Made by a program: the position numbers and the translations under genes
Origin: Sphingobium abikonense NBRC 16140
GTDB lineage: Bacteria > Pseudomonadota > Alphaproteobacteria > Sphingomonadales > Sphingomonadaceae
Reading direction: 5' to 3'
Length of the DNA stretch: 64,000 nucleotides
Assembly (NCBI RefSeq): GCF_001598335.1
Contig: NZ_BCYT01000019.1
Coordinates: 1-64,000, forward strand
Shown here: piece by piece, positions 8,820 through 19,013 of the stretch
Layout of the letters: each line of letters starts with the position of its first letter
Position numbering within the stretch: the stretch's first letter is position 1
Notes under the pieces: generated by a model
Databases searched by the model: none
What the model saw: only the letters and a program-made list of their open reading frames with translations
Told to the model about the DNA's origin: nothing

Positions 8820-10865
8820 TTACCAGATCTTCACGCGATTTTCCGGCGTCAGATAGATTTTGCCATTGGGCGACGGCTTGAATGCGTCATACCAGGCATC
8901 GAAATTACGCACGATGTCGGTGCGATATTGCGACGGTGCGTGCGGGTCCGTGACCAGCCGCTGACGCAGATTGGCTTCGCGGTAATTGCGCCGCCACACT
9001 TGTGCCCAGCCCAGGAAGAAACGCTGATCGCCGGTCATTCCGTCGATCACCGGCGCCTTCTTGCCGCCCAGCGAGGCATGATAGGCGTCCAGCGCGACCG
9101 CCAGACCGCCCAGGTCGCCGATATTCTCGCCCAGCGTGAAGGCGCCCTTCACATGCGCGCCGGGGAAGGGTTCATAGGCGTCATATTGCTTGACCAGCTT
9201 GTCGGTCAGCCCCTTGAAATTGGCGACATCCTGATCGGTCCACCACTGGTTGAGCTTGCCCGTCTCGTCATATTTCGCGCCTTGGTCGTCGAAATGATGG
9301 CTGAGTTCATGGCCGATCACCGCGCCGATGCCCCCATAATTGACGGCCGGGTCCGCCTTGGGATCGAAGAAGGGCGGTTGCAGGATGGCGGCCGGGAAGA
9401 CGATTTCCACCATGCCGAAATTGGCATAGGCGTTGATCTCCATCGGGGTCATGCCCCATTCCCAGCGATAGATGGGCTTGCCGAGCTTGCCGATATTATA
9501 GTCGAACTCAAACGCGTTGGAGCGCATCGCATTGCCGAGCAAATCGTCGCGCTTGATGTCCAGCCCCGAATAATCGCGCCATTTGTCGGGATAGCCGATC
9601 TTGGGCGTGAAGGCCGCCAGCTTCTTGTGCGCGCGCGCCTTGGCCGTATCGCTCATCCAGGGCAGCGCGTCGATGCGGCGGCCCATGGCGGCGAGCACAT
9701 TCTTGACGAGGTCGTCCATCGCCGCCTTGGTTTCGGGCGGAAAATATTTGGCGACGTAGATTTTGCCGACTTCCTCGCCCAGCGATTCCTTGAGGAAGGT
9801 GACGCCGCGCTTCCACCGCTCCTCGCGTTCGGGCGTGCCCGACAGGGTCGTGCCGTAAAAAGCGAAGTCCGCGTCGGCGACCGTATCGGGCAGATAATCG
9901 GCATAGGCGTGCAGGCTGGACAGCAGCAACCCGTCCTTGAGCACCTGCATCGGCGCCTTGGCGATCAGCGCCGCTTCGCCGGTAATGGCGCTGGGCTGCG
10001 CGACCAGCAGACTCGTCGGCTTGAGATTATTCGCGGCATAATAGCCCGCAAAGTCGAAGCCCGGCGCGGCCTGCTCCAGCTGCGCCAGCGTCATCTTGTT
10101 ATAGGTCTTGTCGGCATCGCGGCTGTCGATCTGGGTCCAGTGGACCTTGGCGATCTCCGTTTCAAACGCCATCAATGCGGCCGCGCGCGCCTTTGCGTCG
10201 CTCTGGCCGGCCAGAGTCAGCATCTTTTCCAGATGGGCGACATAGGCGGTGCGGATCGCCGCCATCTTCTCACCCTGGTCGAGATAATAGTCGCGATCGG
10301 GCAGGCCAAGGCCGCCCTGCATCATCGAGAGGATGTAGGTTTCAGGGTCCTTGTCATCCTGTCCGACATAGAATCGGAACGGGCCGCGAATGCCGGCGCG
10401 CGCGGCTTTCGCCGCAACCTTGGCATAGCCGGCGCGATCCTTCACCGCCTCGATTTCGGCAAGCCATGGCTTGATCGGCGCCATGCCCTTCGCCTCGACC
10501 GCGGCCTTGTTCATATAGGCGGCATAGGCATTGCCGATCTTGCTGTTGGGATCGGTCTGCGCGGCCTCCAATATCCCCTTGGTGCGCTCGCGCGACAGGT
10601 CGTCCAGGATATTGAACGCGCCATAGTTGGACTTGTCGGCCGGAATCGGCGTGTTCTTCGCCCAGGTGCCATTGGCATAGTCGTAGAAATCGTCGCCCGG
10701 CTTGACCGACCTGTCCATGCCGCTTTCATCAAAGCCATAGCTGCCATAAGTCGGCTTCGCGGTGGCGGACGATGCAGATGCCGGCGTCGCGGCCTGATCG
10801 GCATGGGCCGCAGTCGCGGCCAGGGCGAGCGCGCTGACAGCGGCCCCCAGAATATATTTGGTCAT
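8820..10865 (-). CDS. M13 family (neprilysin-like) metallopeptidase
   Basis: 681 aa, the usual M13 length. A Sec signal peptide (MTKYILGAAVSALALAATAAHA) indicates export. The zinc site HELSHHFDD (HExxH) and the downstream GENIGDLGGLAVALDAY (third ligand Glu) are intact, as is the NAYAN substrate-binding motif and an upstream VNYGGIGAVIGHE context. It hydrolyses oligopeptides in the periplasm or outside the cell. The frame extends to 10997, but only the start at 10865 gives the signal peptide. It lies 107 nt downstream of bioD on the same strand with no metabolic link to biotin. Confidence 0.95.
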   Translation of the reverse strand: MTKYILGAAVSALALAATAAHADQAATPASASSATAKPTYGSYGFDESGMDRSVKPGDDFYDYANGTWAKNTPIPADKSNYGAFNILDDLSRERTKGILEAAQTDPNSKIGNAYAAYMNKAAVEAKGMAPIKPWLAEIEAVKDRAGYAKVAAKAARAGIRGPFRFYVGQDDKDPETYILSMMQGGLGLPDRDYYLDQGEKMAAIRTAYVAHLEKMLTLAGQSDAKARAAALMAFETEIAKVHWTQIDSRDADKTYNKMTLAQLEQAAPGFDFAGYYAANNLKPTSLLVAQPSAITGEAALIAKAPMQVLKDGLLLSSLHAYADYLPDTVADADFAFYGTTLSGTPEREERWKRGVTFLKESLGEEVGKIYVAKYFPPETKAAMDDLVKNVLAAMGRRIDALPWMSDTAKARAHKKLAAFTPKIGYPDKWRDYSGLDIKRDDLLGNAMRSNAFEFDYNIGKLGKPIYRWEWGMTPMEINAYANFGMVEIVFPAAILQPPFFDPKADPAVNYGGIGAVIGHELSHHFDDQGAKYDETGKLNQWWTDQDVANFKGLTDKLVKQYDAYEPFPGAHVKGAFTLGENIGDLGGLAVALDAYHASLGGKKAPVIDGMTGDQRFFLGWAQVWRRNYREANLRQRLVTDPHAPSQYRTDIVRNFDAWYDAFKPSPNGKIYLTPENRVKIW

Positions 10866-10971
10866 CAAAGCGTCCCTTGCTTGGCATAGACTGGGCGCGC
10901 CTGTGACACACCCGGCATGAGCGGGACTTGAACGCCCGTGCAACAGGCTTGTCCATGTCGTTGGTCGAAAA

Positions 10972-11586
10972 TTATGGCAGGTTGATGTGCCGGGCAAAGG
11001 CGTGCGCCAGCGCGTCCGGCGTCATCTCGGCCAGCATCGGCAACCGGCCCAGCGCCGGCACCTTGGCCAGCGCGGGAATGATCCGTTCATTTTCGGCATG
11101 TTCGTCGCCAATGAAGGCAATGCCGGCAATCGGCACGTCGCGGGCGCGCAACGCCTCGATGCTGAGCAAACTGTGGTTGATGGTGCCAAGGGCGGTGCGC
11201 GCGCACAGGATGACCGGCTGGCCCCAATGGGCAAACAGGTCGATCATCAGCATCGTTTCGCTGATCGGCACCATCAGCCCGCCTGCCCCTTCGACCACCA
11301 GCGGCCCGTCGACGCGCGGCAGCGCCAGCCGGTCGAGCCGTATGTCCACCCCGTCGATCCGTGCGGCAAGATGGGGCGATGCCGGCGTCGCCAGCCGATA
11401 GGCCTCGGGCAATATGCGTTCGGCCGGCAGACCGGACAGGGCGGCGACGGTTTCCTTGTCGCCTTCCGGATCGACGCCGGCCTGGATCGGCTTCCAGTAA
11501 CAGGCGCCCAGCGCGCCGGCCAGCCCGGCGGAGAACACGGTCTTGCCAATGCCGGTATCGGTTCCCGTCACGATGAAGATGGTCAT
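10972..11586 (-). CDS. bioD: Dethiobiotin synthetase
   Basis: 204 aa. P-loop [10 protein letters not shown] (residues 7-16) directly at the N-terminus, [10 protein letters not shown] with the substrate-binding Lys, and [11 protein letters not shown] are BioD signatures. It closes the ureido ring of dethiobiotin from 7,8-diaminopelargonate, CO2 and ATP. Its start overlaps the bioF stop by 4 nt (ATGA), so bioF and bioD are translationally coupled. The Walker A motif is complete, so it should be active. Confidence 0.96.
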   Translation of the reverse strand: MTIFIVTGTDTGIGKTVFSAGLAGALGACYWKPIQAGVDPEGDKETVAALSGLPAERILPEAYRLATPASPHLAARIDGVDIRLDRLALPRVDGPLVVEGAGGLMVPISETMLMIDLFAHWGQPVILCARTALGTINHSLLSIEALRARDVPIAGIAFIGDEHAENERIIPALAKVPALGRLPMLAEMTPDALAHAFARHINLP

Positions 11587-12707
11587 GCGACGTGACTCCG
11601 CAACAACTCGCCCAGCGCCAGCACATCGTTGCGACCGACATTCAGGCTGAGCGAAATGCGCAGCCGGCTGGTCCCCGCCGGCACGGTGGGCGGGCGAATG
11701 CCGCGCACGTCGAACCCTGCCTCCTGCAAGGCGGCGGCGGTTGCCATGGTGCGGGCGTCATCCTCCAATATGACGGGGATGATCTGGCTGCGCGGGCGCG
11801 GCAGGCCGAGCGGCGCGCAGATCGCTTCCGCCGCATCCTGGCGCAGCGTCGCCAGCCGGTCGCGGCGATTGTCCGCCGCCTCGATGCGGTCGATCGCGGC
11901 GGCGGCCGCGACCGCCATCAATGGCGAGGGCGCGGTCGAATAGATGAAGGGCCGGGCGCGATTGACCAGATAATCGATCAGGATGCGCGGGCCACAGATC
12001 AGCGCGCCCTCCGCGCCCATAGCCTTGCCACAGGTGTGCAGCGTCACGACATTGTGCAGCCCGTCCAGACCCGCCGACAGACCACGGCCGGACGGGCCGA
12101 AGACGCCGGTGCCATGCGCTTCATCCAGCAGCAGCATCGCTTCATGCCGGGCGGCGAGCTTTGCCAGGTCCGCCAGCGGCGCCATGTCGCCATCCATGGA
12201 ATAGAGCGTTTCCACCGCGATCCACACCCTTCCCTTGCCCCCTTCGGCGCGAAAAGCGGCGATCAGGTCGGCAAAACTCTGCACATCATTGTGCCGCGCG
12301 AACACCGCGCTCGCCTTGCTCATGCGGATGCCGTCATGGACGCTGGCATGCACCAGTTCGTCAACCACGATCAGGTCGCCGCGCTGTGGCAGCGCCGACA
12401 GCAACGCCAGATTGGCGACATAGCCATTGGCCAGGAACAAGGCCGCCTGGGTGCGGAAAAAGTCCGCCGCCTTCGCCTCCAGCCCTTCATGTTCGGGCGC
12501 ATTGCCGCGCAGCAGTCGCGATCCGCCCGACCCCAGCGGCACGCCCCGCGCGACCGCATCGGCCACCGCCTGCGCGATCATAGGGTCGCTGGAAAGGCCG
12601 AGATAATCGTTGGAGGCGAAATCGCGACCGGCGCGGGGTGAAAGCCGGCGCAGGCGCCCGCGCTGTTCCAGCGCGGCAAGCTGGGACCGGAAGGGTTCGG
12701 CATTCAT
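11583..12707 (-). CDS. bioF: 8-amino-7-oxononanoate synthase
   Basis: 374 aa, alpha-oxoamine synthase family. [38 protein letters not shown] and [11 protein letters not shown] (PLP lysine) are all present. It condenses pimeloyl thioester with alanine to KAPA, the first ring-forming stage of biotin synthesis. Start set at [10 protein letters not shown] (12707); the 12 upstream codons (MPPFPGAPIARA) look non-native. First of the bioFD pair; neither bioB nor bioC is in the window, so pimeloyl supply and the last step are encoded elsewhere. Confidence 0.95.
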   Translation of the reverse strand: MNAEPFRSQLAALEQRGRLRRLSPRAGRDFASNDYLGLSSDPMIAQAVADAVARGVPLGSGGSRLLRGNAPEHEGLEAKAADFFRTQAALFLANGYVANLALLSALPQRGDLIVVDELVHASVHDGIRMSKASAVFARHNDVQSFADLIAAFRAEGGKGRVWIAVETLYSMDGDMAPLADLAKLAARHEAMLLLDEAHGTGVFGPSGRGLSAGLDGLHNVVTLHTCGKAMGAEGALICGPRILIDYLVNRARPFIYSTAPSPLMAVAAAAAIDRIEAADNRRDRLATLRQDAAEAICAPLGLPRPRSQIIPVILEDDARTMATAAALQEAGFDVRGIRPPTVPAGTSRLRISLSLNVGRNDVLALGELLRSHVA

Positions 12708-12790
12708 GGCGCGGGCTATAGGCGCGCCCGGAAAGGGGGGCAAGCAAGCCGCTGCGCAGGTGCAGCAAGGACGCGAGATCTACCATGAAA

Positions 12791-12823
12791 ACATGCCGGC
12801 CCCGCTGGTGTAACGGAGCCGGC
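12791..12823 (-). terminator. Hairpin downstream of hppA
   Basis: TGCCGGC near 12792 pairs with GCCGGCA near 12816 around a ~16-nt loop, in the gap between the hppA stop and bioF. It is plausibly the hppA transcription terminator, though no clear T-tract is visible. Confidence 0.35.
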
Positions 12824-12864
12824 ACGGTCGGCCAATACAGGCCTATGTCAGTCAGCCTATCCGG

Positions 12865-14988
12865 TCATCCCCCATGCGCCAGCGCGGCGAGCAATAGCAG
12901 CGCGACGATATTGGTGATCTTGATCATAGGGTTGACCGCAGGACCGGCGGTGTCCTTGTAGGGATCGCCCACCGTATCGCCCGTCACGGCGGCGAGATGG
13001 GCAAAGCTGCCCTTGCCGCCATGATTGCCGTCCTCGATATATTTCTTAGCATTGTCCCATGCGCCGCCGCCCGACGTCATCGACAGGGCGACGAACAGCC
13101 CCGACACGATCACGCCCAGCAGCAACGCGCCCAGTGCGGCAAAGCCATTGTCGATGCCCGCCACCGCCGCGATCGCGAAATAGACGATGATCGGGGCCAG
13201 CACCGGCAGCAGGCTGGGCACGATCATTTCGCGGATCGCGGCGCGCGTGACCAGATCGACCGTGCGCGCATAATTGGGCCGCGATTCGCCGCGCAATATG
13301 CCATGGTCGGTGGCGAACTGGTGGCGCACATCTTTCACCACATGCCCTGCCGCTCGGCCGACCGCCGTCATCCCCATCGCACCGAACAGATAGGGCAGCA
13401 GCGCGCCCAGCAGCAGCCCCACGATCACATAGGGGTTGGACAGGCTGAAATCGACCGGCGCGGTCAGGCCCAGCGCCGAATTATAGAATTTCAAATCCTC
13501 GGTATAGGCGCCGAACAGCACCAGCGCCGCCAGCCCCGCCGACCCGATGGCATAGCCCTTCGTCACCGCCTTGGTCGTATTGCCGACTGCATCGAGCGCA
13601 TCGGTCTTCACCCGCACCGTCTCGTCCATGTGGCTCATTTCGGCGATGCCGCCGGCATTGTCCGTAACCGGGCCATAGGCGTCGAGTGCCACCACCATGC
13701 CCGCCAGCGCCAGCATCGCGGTCGCGGCAAAGGCGATGCCGATCAGCCCTGCCGCCTGATAGGCCAGGATGATGCCGACGACGATCACGAGCGTCGGCAG
13801 CGCGGTCGCCTCCAGGCTGACCGCCAGCCCCTGGATGACATTGGTGCCATGGCCGGTTTCCGACGCCTTGGCGATGGAGCGGACCGGGCGGTAATTGGTG
13901 CCGGTATAATATTCGGTGATCCACACGATCAACGCTGTGACGCCCAGCCCCACCATCATCGACCAGAACAGCGCCATGCCGCTATAGCCGCCAACGCCGT
14001 CCAGATCGGCGCCGAACACCGTCGTCATGTCGCCCAGCACCCAGTTGGTCGCGAGATAGATGGCCGGAATCGACAGGATGGCAGTGGTCCAGAAGCCCTT
14101 GTAAAGCGCCCCCATGATCGACTGCGACCGGCCCAACCGCACCATATAGGTGCCGATGATCGACGTGATGATACACAATCCCCCGACGATAAGCGGCAGG
14201 CCCATCAGCTTCATCAGGAATGCATTGTCCACGCCTGTCACCAGCAGCGCGGTCAGCACCATCGTCGCACCGACGGTCACGACATAGGTTTCGAACAGGT
14301 CGGCTGCCATGCCGGCGCAATCGCCCACATTGTCGCCGACATTGTCCGCGATGACGGCGGGGTTGCGGGGGTCATCCTCGGGGATGCCCGCCTCCACCTT
14401 GCCCACCAGGTCCGCGCCGACATCGGCCGCCTTGGTGAAGATGCCCCCGCCCAGCCGCGCGAAGATGGAGATGAGCGACGCGCCGAAGGCCAAGGCGACC
14501 AGCGAATCGATGACCAGCCGGTCGTCGGGCGCATGGCCCGCCGGGCCGGTCAGGAACCAGAAAAAGCCGCTGATCGCCAGCAGCGCCAGCCCCGCCACCA
14601 GCATCCCGGTGATCGCGCCCGCGCGAAAGGCGACGGTCAGGCCGCTCTGCAACGATCCGCGCGCCGCTTCGGCGGTGCGCACATTGGCCCGCACCGAAAT
14701 GGTCATGCCGATGAAACCGGCCGCGCCCGACAGGATCGCGCCGATCAGGAACCCGATCGCGGACGTCAGCCCCAGGAACAGCGCGACCAGAACAGCGACG
14801 ACGACGCCGACGACGGCAATGGTGCTATATTGCCGCCCCAGATAGGCCTTTGCTCCTTCCTGGATCGCACCTGCGATCGCCTGCATCGTGGCGTTTCCCG
14901 GCGACGCGGCCAGCACCTGCCGTGCGGTGAAAAGGCCATAGAGCACGGCCAGCAGGCCGCATCCTATGGCGATAAAGACTATCTCCAT
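12865..14988 (-). CDS. hppA: K+-independent H+-translocating pyrophosphatase
   Basis: 707 aa, about 16 membrane helices. The pyrophosphate site is seen in [18 protein letters not shown] and [18 protein letters not shown]. The GNTTKA motif carries Lys where K+-dependent enzymes have Ala, which assigns it to the K+-independent proton-pumping class. It couples PPi hydrolysis to proton export at the inner membrane. The start at 14988 gives [15 protein letters not shown], the first helix; the upstream frame to 15108 is not hydrophobic. It follows thiL on the same strand after a 252-nt gap, which probably holds its promoter. Confidence 0.97.
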   Translation of the reverse strand: MEIVFIAIGCGLLAVLYGLFTARQVLAASPGNATMQAIAGAIQEGAKAYLGRQYSTIAVVGVVVAVLVALFLGLTSAIGFLIGAILSGAAGFIGMTISVRANVRTAEAARGSLQSGLTVAFRAGAITGMLVAGLALLAISGFFWFLTGPAGHAPDDRLVIDSLVALAFGASLISIFARLGGGIFTKAADVGADLVGKVEAGIPEDDPRNPAVIADNVGDNVGDCAGMAADLFETYVVTVGATMVLTALLVTGVDNAFLMKLMGLPLIVGGLCIITSIIGTYMVRLGRSQSIMGALYKGFWTTAILSIPAIYLATNWVLGDMTTVFGADLDGVGGYSGMALFWSMMVGLGVTALIVWITEYYTGTNYRPVRSIAKASETGHGTNVIQGLAVSLEATALPTLVIVVGIILAYQAAGLIGIAFAATAMLALAGMVVALDAYGPVTDNAGGIAEMSHMDETVRVKTDALDAVGNTTKAVTKGYAIGSAGLAALVLFGAYTEDLKFYNSALGLTAPVDFSLSNPYVIVGLLLGALLPYLFGAMGMTAVGRAAGHVVKDVRHQFATDHGILRGESRPNYARTVDLVTRAAIREMIVPSLLPVLAPIIVYFAIAAVAGIDNGFAALGALLLGVIVSGLFVALSMTSGGGAWDNAKKYIEDGNHGGKGSFAHLAAVTGDTVGDPYKDTAGPAVNPMIKITNIVALLLLAALAHGG

Positions 14989-15240
14989 GCTTGATCCTCT
15001 CCCCCTGTCGTTGCTGTCATCGGCCGCTCCGCAGGGAATGACGGGCGAACGAAGGGCGCAAGGGCGGGCGGCCGGACAAATGGCGTTCGGCATCTGGCAC
15101 CGCGTCAATCAGCATCGGGCGTCACGCATGGCACGTGCCTTCCAACCAACTGAGAAATAGGCAGCGATCAAGCTACAGGCGCGATGGCGCGCGTCAAGAT
15201 GGTCGCGGAACATGGCGCAACCGGCCGCCGATGCTCTGGG

Positions 15241-16152
15241 TCAATGTTCCCAGCCAAGTCTTTCGGGCAGCGGCATGGCCGCGCCGTCGATCATCAGCGT
15301 CAGGCCGGCGCCGGACGACACATGGCCGATGGGAATGGCGCGCACGGGCGGAGCGACGCCGCGCGGCAGGGTAAAAAGCAGTTCATAGTCATCGCCCGCC
15401 CGTGCCGCCGCCATCTGGACGGCGGTGCTCGCGCCGCGCGCCTTTTCCAGCGCCGGGGACAGCGGGACATGATCGATGGTGATCGCGACCTGGCTGGCCT
15501 GCGCCATGCGCGCCGCATCGATCAGCAGCCCGTCCGACAGGTCCATCATCGCGCTGACCACCGGCGCGAGCAGAGTGCCTTCGGACAGGCGCGGACGCGG
15601 CCGGCGATAGGCGTCGACCAGCGGTCCCGACGCCGCCGGATCGGCGCGGGCCAGGTCCAGGCCAATGCCTGCGTCGCCGACCGGGCCTGTCACATAGAGC
15701 CGATCCCCCGCCCGCGCGCCGGCGCGGCTGGGCACCGCGGCCCGCGCCTCCCCCATGGCGGTCAGGCTGTAGCTGCGCGCCGACCCCGCTGGCATCTTGA
15801 CCGTGTCGCCGCCCAGCAGCGGCATGGCATGGCGGTCCAGCAGGTCGTGCAGCCCGCCAAGAAAGGCCGCGTCCCACGCCGCGTCGCCCGACAGCGCATA
15901 ATTGAGCATGCACCCCACAGGCCGCGCCCCTTTGGCTGCCAAATCCGACAGGTTCACCGCCGCCAGTTTCCAGCCAATGTCGGCAGGCGGATCGGCGGGC
16001 AGATAATGCACCCCCTCCACGATCGTGTCGCTGGTGAGGACGAGGCGCGTCTCGCCAAGGGGCAGCACCGCCACATCATCCATCAGTCCTCGCGCGCCAT
16101 CATGGACGATACGGCTTCTTAGCAATGTCAGGAATTCGTATTCATCGGACAT
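15241..16152 (-). CDS. thiL: Thiamine-monophosphate kinase
   Basis: 303 aa. Signatures of the PurM/ThiL superfamily: an N-terminal EYEFLTLLR, DDVAVLPLG, LTSDTIVEGVHY, VNLSDLAAKGARP and LLGGDTVK. It phosphorylates thiamine monophosphate to the cofactor thiamine diphosphate. In relatives it is co-transcribed with nusB directly upstream; here an esterase gene on the opposite strand separates them, leaving only 59 nt between the thiL and esterase starts. Either a divergent promoter pair lies in that gap or the nusB transcript crosses the esterase in antisense. Confidence 0.95.
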   Translation of the reverse strand: MSDEYEFLTLLRSRIVHDGARGLMDDVAVLPLGETRLVLTSDTIVEGVHYLPADPPADIGWKLAAVNLSDLAAKGARPVGCMLNYALSGDAAWDAAFLGGLHDLLDRHAMPLLGGDTVKMPAGSARSYSLTAMGEARAAVPSRAGARAGDRLYVTGPVGDAGIGLDLARADPAASGPLVDAYRRPRPRLSEGTLLAPVVSAMMDLSDGLLIDAARMAQASQVAITIDHVPLSPALEKARGASTAVQMAAARAGDDYELLFTLPRGVAPPVRAIPIGHVSSGAGLTLMIDGAAMPLPERLGWEH

Positions 16153-16211
16153 GGGATGCCATCCTAGGGCATGGGCAGGAACAAGACCATGACGAACGAG
16201 GAGGGTGGTTG

Positions 16212-17159
16212 ATGCGCTGGGTCGGGTTGGTCGCCCTGTGGTTGAGCGCCCTGTGGCTGAGTGCTCTGTGCGCCGGGACGGGAAATGCGCAGACGCCCTC
16301 GACCGGGCGGATCGTCACCATCGCGGACATGCCGTCGGCCTTCGTCGCGCCGCGCACCATCACCATCTGGCTGCCGCCAGGCTATGACGCGGGCGCGCGG
16401 CGCTTCCCGGTCCTCTACATGCACGACGGGCAGAATCTGTTCGACGCCACAGCGGCCAATTTCGGCGTCGAATGGTGCATGGACGAAGCGATGACGCGAC
16501 TGTCCATGCTTCGGGCCGGCCGCCCCGCCATCATCGTCGGCATGGCGAGCACGGACGCGCGCTACCGCGAATATATGCCAAAGGGCGTCCATGACCGGCT
16601 GCCCGCAGCCTATGCCCGCATGGTGCGCGACAGCCATGGCGGCGAACCGCTGTCGGACGCCTATCTGCGGTTCATCGTCGAGGAACTCAAGCCCCGGATC
16701 GACCGCGACTATCGCACCCTGCCCGGCCGCGACGACACCGCGATCATGGGATCGTCCATGGGCGGGCTGATCTCGCTCTATGCGCTGGGGCGCTATCCTC
16801 ACATCTTCGGCCAGGCCGCTGCGCTATCGGTTCACTGGCCGCTGGTCGGAGCAGGCGTCGCCGGGGATGTGCCGGCCGATGCCCCCGCCATCGTGGTGGC
16901 GGCCTTTTCCGCCTGGTTGCAGGACAGCGGCGTCGATCCGGCCGTCAACCGCCTCTATATCGATCATGGCACCGCCACGCTCGACCGCTATTACCCGCCC
17001 TTCGCGCGCGCAATGGAGTCGGTTCTTGCCCGGCGCGGCTGGCGGACCGGCCCCGCCTTCCAGAGCAGGACCTTCACCGGCACCGCCCATGACGAGCGCG
17101 CCTGGAGCGAGCGGGTTGATATTCCGCTGCTGTTCCTGCTCGCGCGGCCTGACCGCTGA
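16212..17159 (+). CDS. Exported alpha/beta-hydrolase esterase (esterase D-like)
   Basis: 315 aa. Start at 16212 follows GAGGAGGG at good spacing and gives a signal peptide (LVALWLSALWLSALCAGTGNAQ). The body is the putative-esterase family: RTITIWLPPGYD, VLYMHDGQNLFD, the nucleophile elbow GSSMGGL with Ser, and a C-terminal GTAHDERAW with the catalytic His. It probably hydrolyses an ester in the periplasm; substrate unknown. It is inserted in the reverse direction between nusB and thiL; its stop codon abuts that of nusB with no intervening base. Confidence 0.85.
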   Translation: MRWVGLVALWLSALWLSALCAGTGNAQTPSTGRIVTIADMPSAFVAPRTITIWLPPGYDAGARRFPVLYMHDGQNLFDATAANFGVEWCMDEAMTRLSMLRAGRPAIIVGMASTDARYREYMPKGVHDRLPAAYARMVRDSHGGEPLSDAYLRFIVEELKPRIDRDYRTLPGRDDTAIMGSSMGGLISLYALGRYPHIFGQAAALSVHWPLVGAGVAGDVPADAPAIVVAAFSAWLQDSGVDPAVNRLYIDHGTATLDRYYPPFARAMESVLARRGWRTGPAFQSRTFTGTAHDERAWSERVDIPLLFLLARPDR

Positions 17160-17606
17160 TCAGTCGCGAACGTCCTTCGCCACGCCGTCGAGCAGGCCGT
17201 TGACGAACCCGGCTTCGCGCTTGTCGTAAAAGGCGTGGGCGACATCGACATATTCGCTGATGACCGTCCCGGTGCCGACATCCTTGCGCGCCAGCAATTC
17301 ATAGGTGCCCGCGCGCAAAATCTGGCGCATCGGCTTGTCCAGCCGATCCATCGACCAGCCGCTCGACAGCCGCGCGGCGACCAGCCCGTCAATCTCCGCC
17401 CGGCGCTTGTCCACGCCCGTCACGATATCGTCGAAGAAGCTTTCCTCCGCCTGCGCATAGGTCACGTCCTCGATGGTCGCGCCCAGGCGATGCTGGTGGA
17501 ATTCATGCAGCAGGCTGGCGAGCGGCGTGCCCTCCATGTCCAGCTGGTAAAGCGCCTGGACCGCGGCAAGGCGCGCGGCGGAGCGGGATTTGGAGCGGTC
17601 GTTCAT
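17160..17606 (-). CDS. nusB: Transcription antitermination factor NusB
   Basis: 148 aa, all-helical NusB family: AARLAAVQALYQLDM at the N-terminus, ISEYVDVAHAF and FVNGLLDGVAKD at the C-terminus. With NusE (S10) it binds boxA of rRNA leaders and supports antitermination. It follows hisD on the same strand after an 86-nt gap that contains a large palindrome, so readthrough from the his genes may be reduced. Confidence 0.96.
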   Translation of the reverse strand: MNDRSKSRSAARLAAVQALYQLDMEGTPLASLLHEFHQHRLGATIEDVTYAQAEESFFDDIVTGVDKRRAEIDGLVAARLSSGWSMDRLDKPMRQILRAGTYELLARKDVGTGTVISEYVDVAHAFYDKREAGFVNGLLDGVAKDVRD

Positions 17607-17621
17607 ACGCCTAGATAATCC

Positions 17622-17681
17622 GTTCGGTTCGAGCCTGTCGAGAACCCTGTTCCTCCGGTTCTCGACAGGTTCGAACCGAAC
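17622..17681. repeat. Large palindrome (25-bp arms), GTCGAGAAC family
   Basis: Arms at 17622-17646 and 17657-17681 match at 24 of 25 positions around a 10-nt loop; the core is CTGTCGAGAACC / GGTTCTCGACAG. The gap between nusB and hisD contains little else. The same GTCGAGAA core recurs at 43109-43189. It resembles dispersed REP-like palindromes of alphaproteobacteria and could also act as a bidirectional terminator. Confidence 0.8.
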
Positions 17682-17692
17682 GGGGATGGTTG

Positions 17693-18982
17693 TCAGGACA
17701 AACGCAGCGCCACGGACGCTGCGTGGGCCGGCAACCCCTCCGCCCGCGCCAGCGCGACGGCGGCCGGGCCGATCGCGCCGATCGCATCGCGATCAAGGCT
17801 GAGGAAGCTGGTGCGCTTCATGAAATCGAGCACGGACAGCCCCGAGGAGAAACGCGCGCGCCGGCCGGTCGGCAGCACATGGTTCGGCCCAGCGACATAA
17901 TCGCCCACTGCTTCGGGCGTCATCCGGCCCAGGAACACCGATCCGGCATGGCGCACCTGCGCGAACAGGGGTTCAGGGTCCTCCACCGCCAGTTCCAGAT
18001 GCTCCGGCGCCAGCCGGTCGACCAGCGGCATCGCTTCATCAAGGTCGCGCACGATGATGATCGCGCCATTGGCGTCCCAGCTGGTCCGCGCAACCGCGCT
18101 GGTGGACAGCGCTGGAATCTGGCGCTCCACCGCTGCGGCGACGGCATCGGCAAAGGCGGCGTCGTCGGTGAAGAGGATCGACTGGCTGGTCGGGTCATGT
18201 TCCGACTGGCTGAGCAGGTCGGCCGCGGTCCATTCAGGATCATTGCGGCCATCGGCGACGACGACGATTTCCGACGGCCCCGCCACCATGTCGATGCCGA
18301 CCACGCCATACAGCTGGCGCTTGGCTTCGGCGACCCAGGCATTGCCAGGACCAGTGATGACGTCCACCGGCCTGATCCGATCGGTGCCATAGGCGAGCGC
18401 GGCCACCGCCTGCGCCCCGCCCACGCGCCAGATTTCCTCGATTCCCGCGATCTGCGCGGCGGCAAGGACGAGCGGGTTGATCTCGCCCCCCGGCGTTGGC
18501 GTCACCATCGCGATGCGCTGGACGCCCGCGACCTTGGCCGGGATGACATTCATCAGCAGCGAGCTGGGATAGGCGGCGCGCCCGCCCGGCACATAAAGCC
18601 CGGCCGCATCGACCGGCGTCCAGCGCGCGCCCAGCCGCACGCCCGCCGCGTCCACGCCGTCGCTGTCCTGGGGCTTCTGCTTTTCATGATAATCGGCGAT
18701 GCGCGCGGCCGCGAGTTCCAGCGCGTCGCGAAGCTCTGCGGAGATCCCGTCGAGCGCAGCGCGTGTTTCCGCCGCCGTCACCGCCCAGCCGCTGACATTC
18801 AGGTCATGCCGGTCGAACCGCTGCGTATAGTCGGCCAGCGCCGCGTCGCCGCCGGCGCGCACGGCCTTGAGGATCGCGGTCACGTCACGCGACACATCTT
18901 CATCCGCTTCCCGCCGCGCATCGACCAGGGTGGTGAAGGCGGCCGGAAAATCGGCGTCGCTGGTGGAAAGGCGAAGGGTCAT
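17693..18982 (-). CDS. hisD: Histidinol dehydrogenase
   Basis: 429 aa, typical length. Signatures: VPGGRAAYPSSLLMNVIPAKVAGV, TGPGNAWVAEAKRQLYG, SQSEHDPTSQSI (zinc and substrate ligands) and GPNHVLPTGRRARFSSGLSV. It oxidises L-histidinol to histidine in two NAD-dependent steps, the end of histidine synthesis. hisG lies 105 nt upstream on the same strand; the gap is filled by a palindromic repeat. The hisG-hisD-nusB-thiL order is common in sphingomonads. Confidence 0.97.
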   Translation of the reverse strand: MTLRLSTSDADFPAAFTTLVDARREADEDVSRDVTAILKAVRAGGDAALADYTQRFDRHDLNVSGWAVTAAETRAALDGISAELRDALELAAARIADYHEKQKPQDSDGVDAAGVRLGARWTPVDAAGLYVPGGRAAYPSSLLMNVIPAKVAGVQRIAMVTPTPGGEINPLVLAAAQIAGIEEIWRVGGAQAVAALAYGTDRIRPVDVITGPGNAWVAEAKRQLYGVVGIDMVAGPSEIVVVADGRNDPEWTAADLLSQSEHDPTSQSILFTDDAAFADAVAAAVERQIPALSTSAVARTSWDANGAIIIVRDLDEAMPLVDRLAPEHLELAVEDPEPLFAQVRHAGSVFLGRMTPEAVGDYVAGPNHVLPTGRRARFSSGLSVLDFMKRTSFLSLDRDAIGAIGPAAVALARAEGLPAHAASVALRLS

Positions 18983-19013
18983 GTTGACGGCCCTTGCATC
19001 AAAGAGCGGCGTG

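Noticed and set aside
8778..10889. 703-codon plus-strand frame opposite the M13 peptidase
   Set aside because: Antisense shadow of a complete, motif-bearing peptidase; no recognisable domain.
10918..10950. GGGACTTGAACGCCCG resembles a tRNA T-arm
   Set aside because: No acceptor stem, anticodon arm or D-arm can be drawn around it.
12997..14994. 665-codon plus-strand frame opposite hppA
   Set aside because: Low-complexity His/Arg/Gln-rich translation, no domains; hppA on the other strand is intact.
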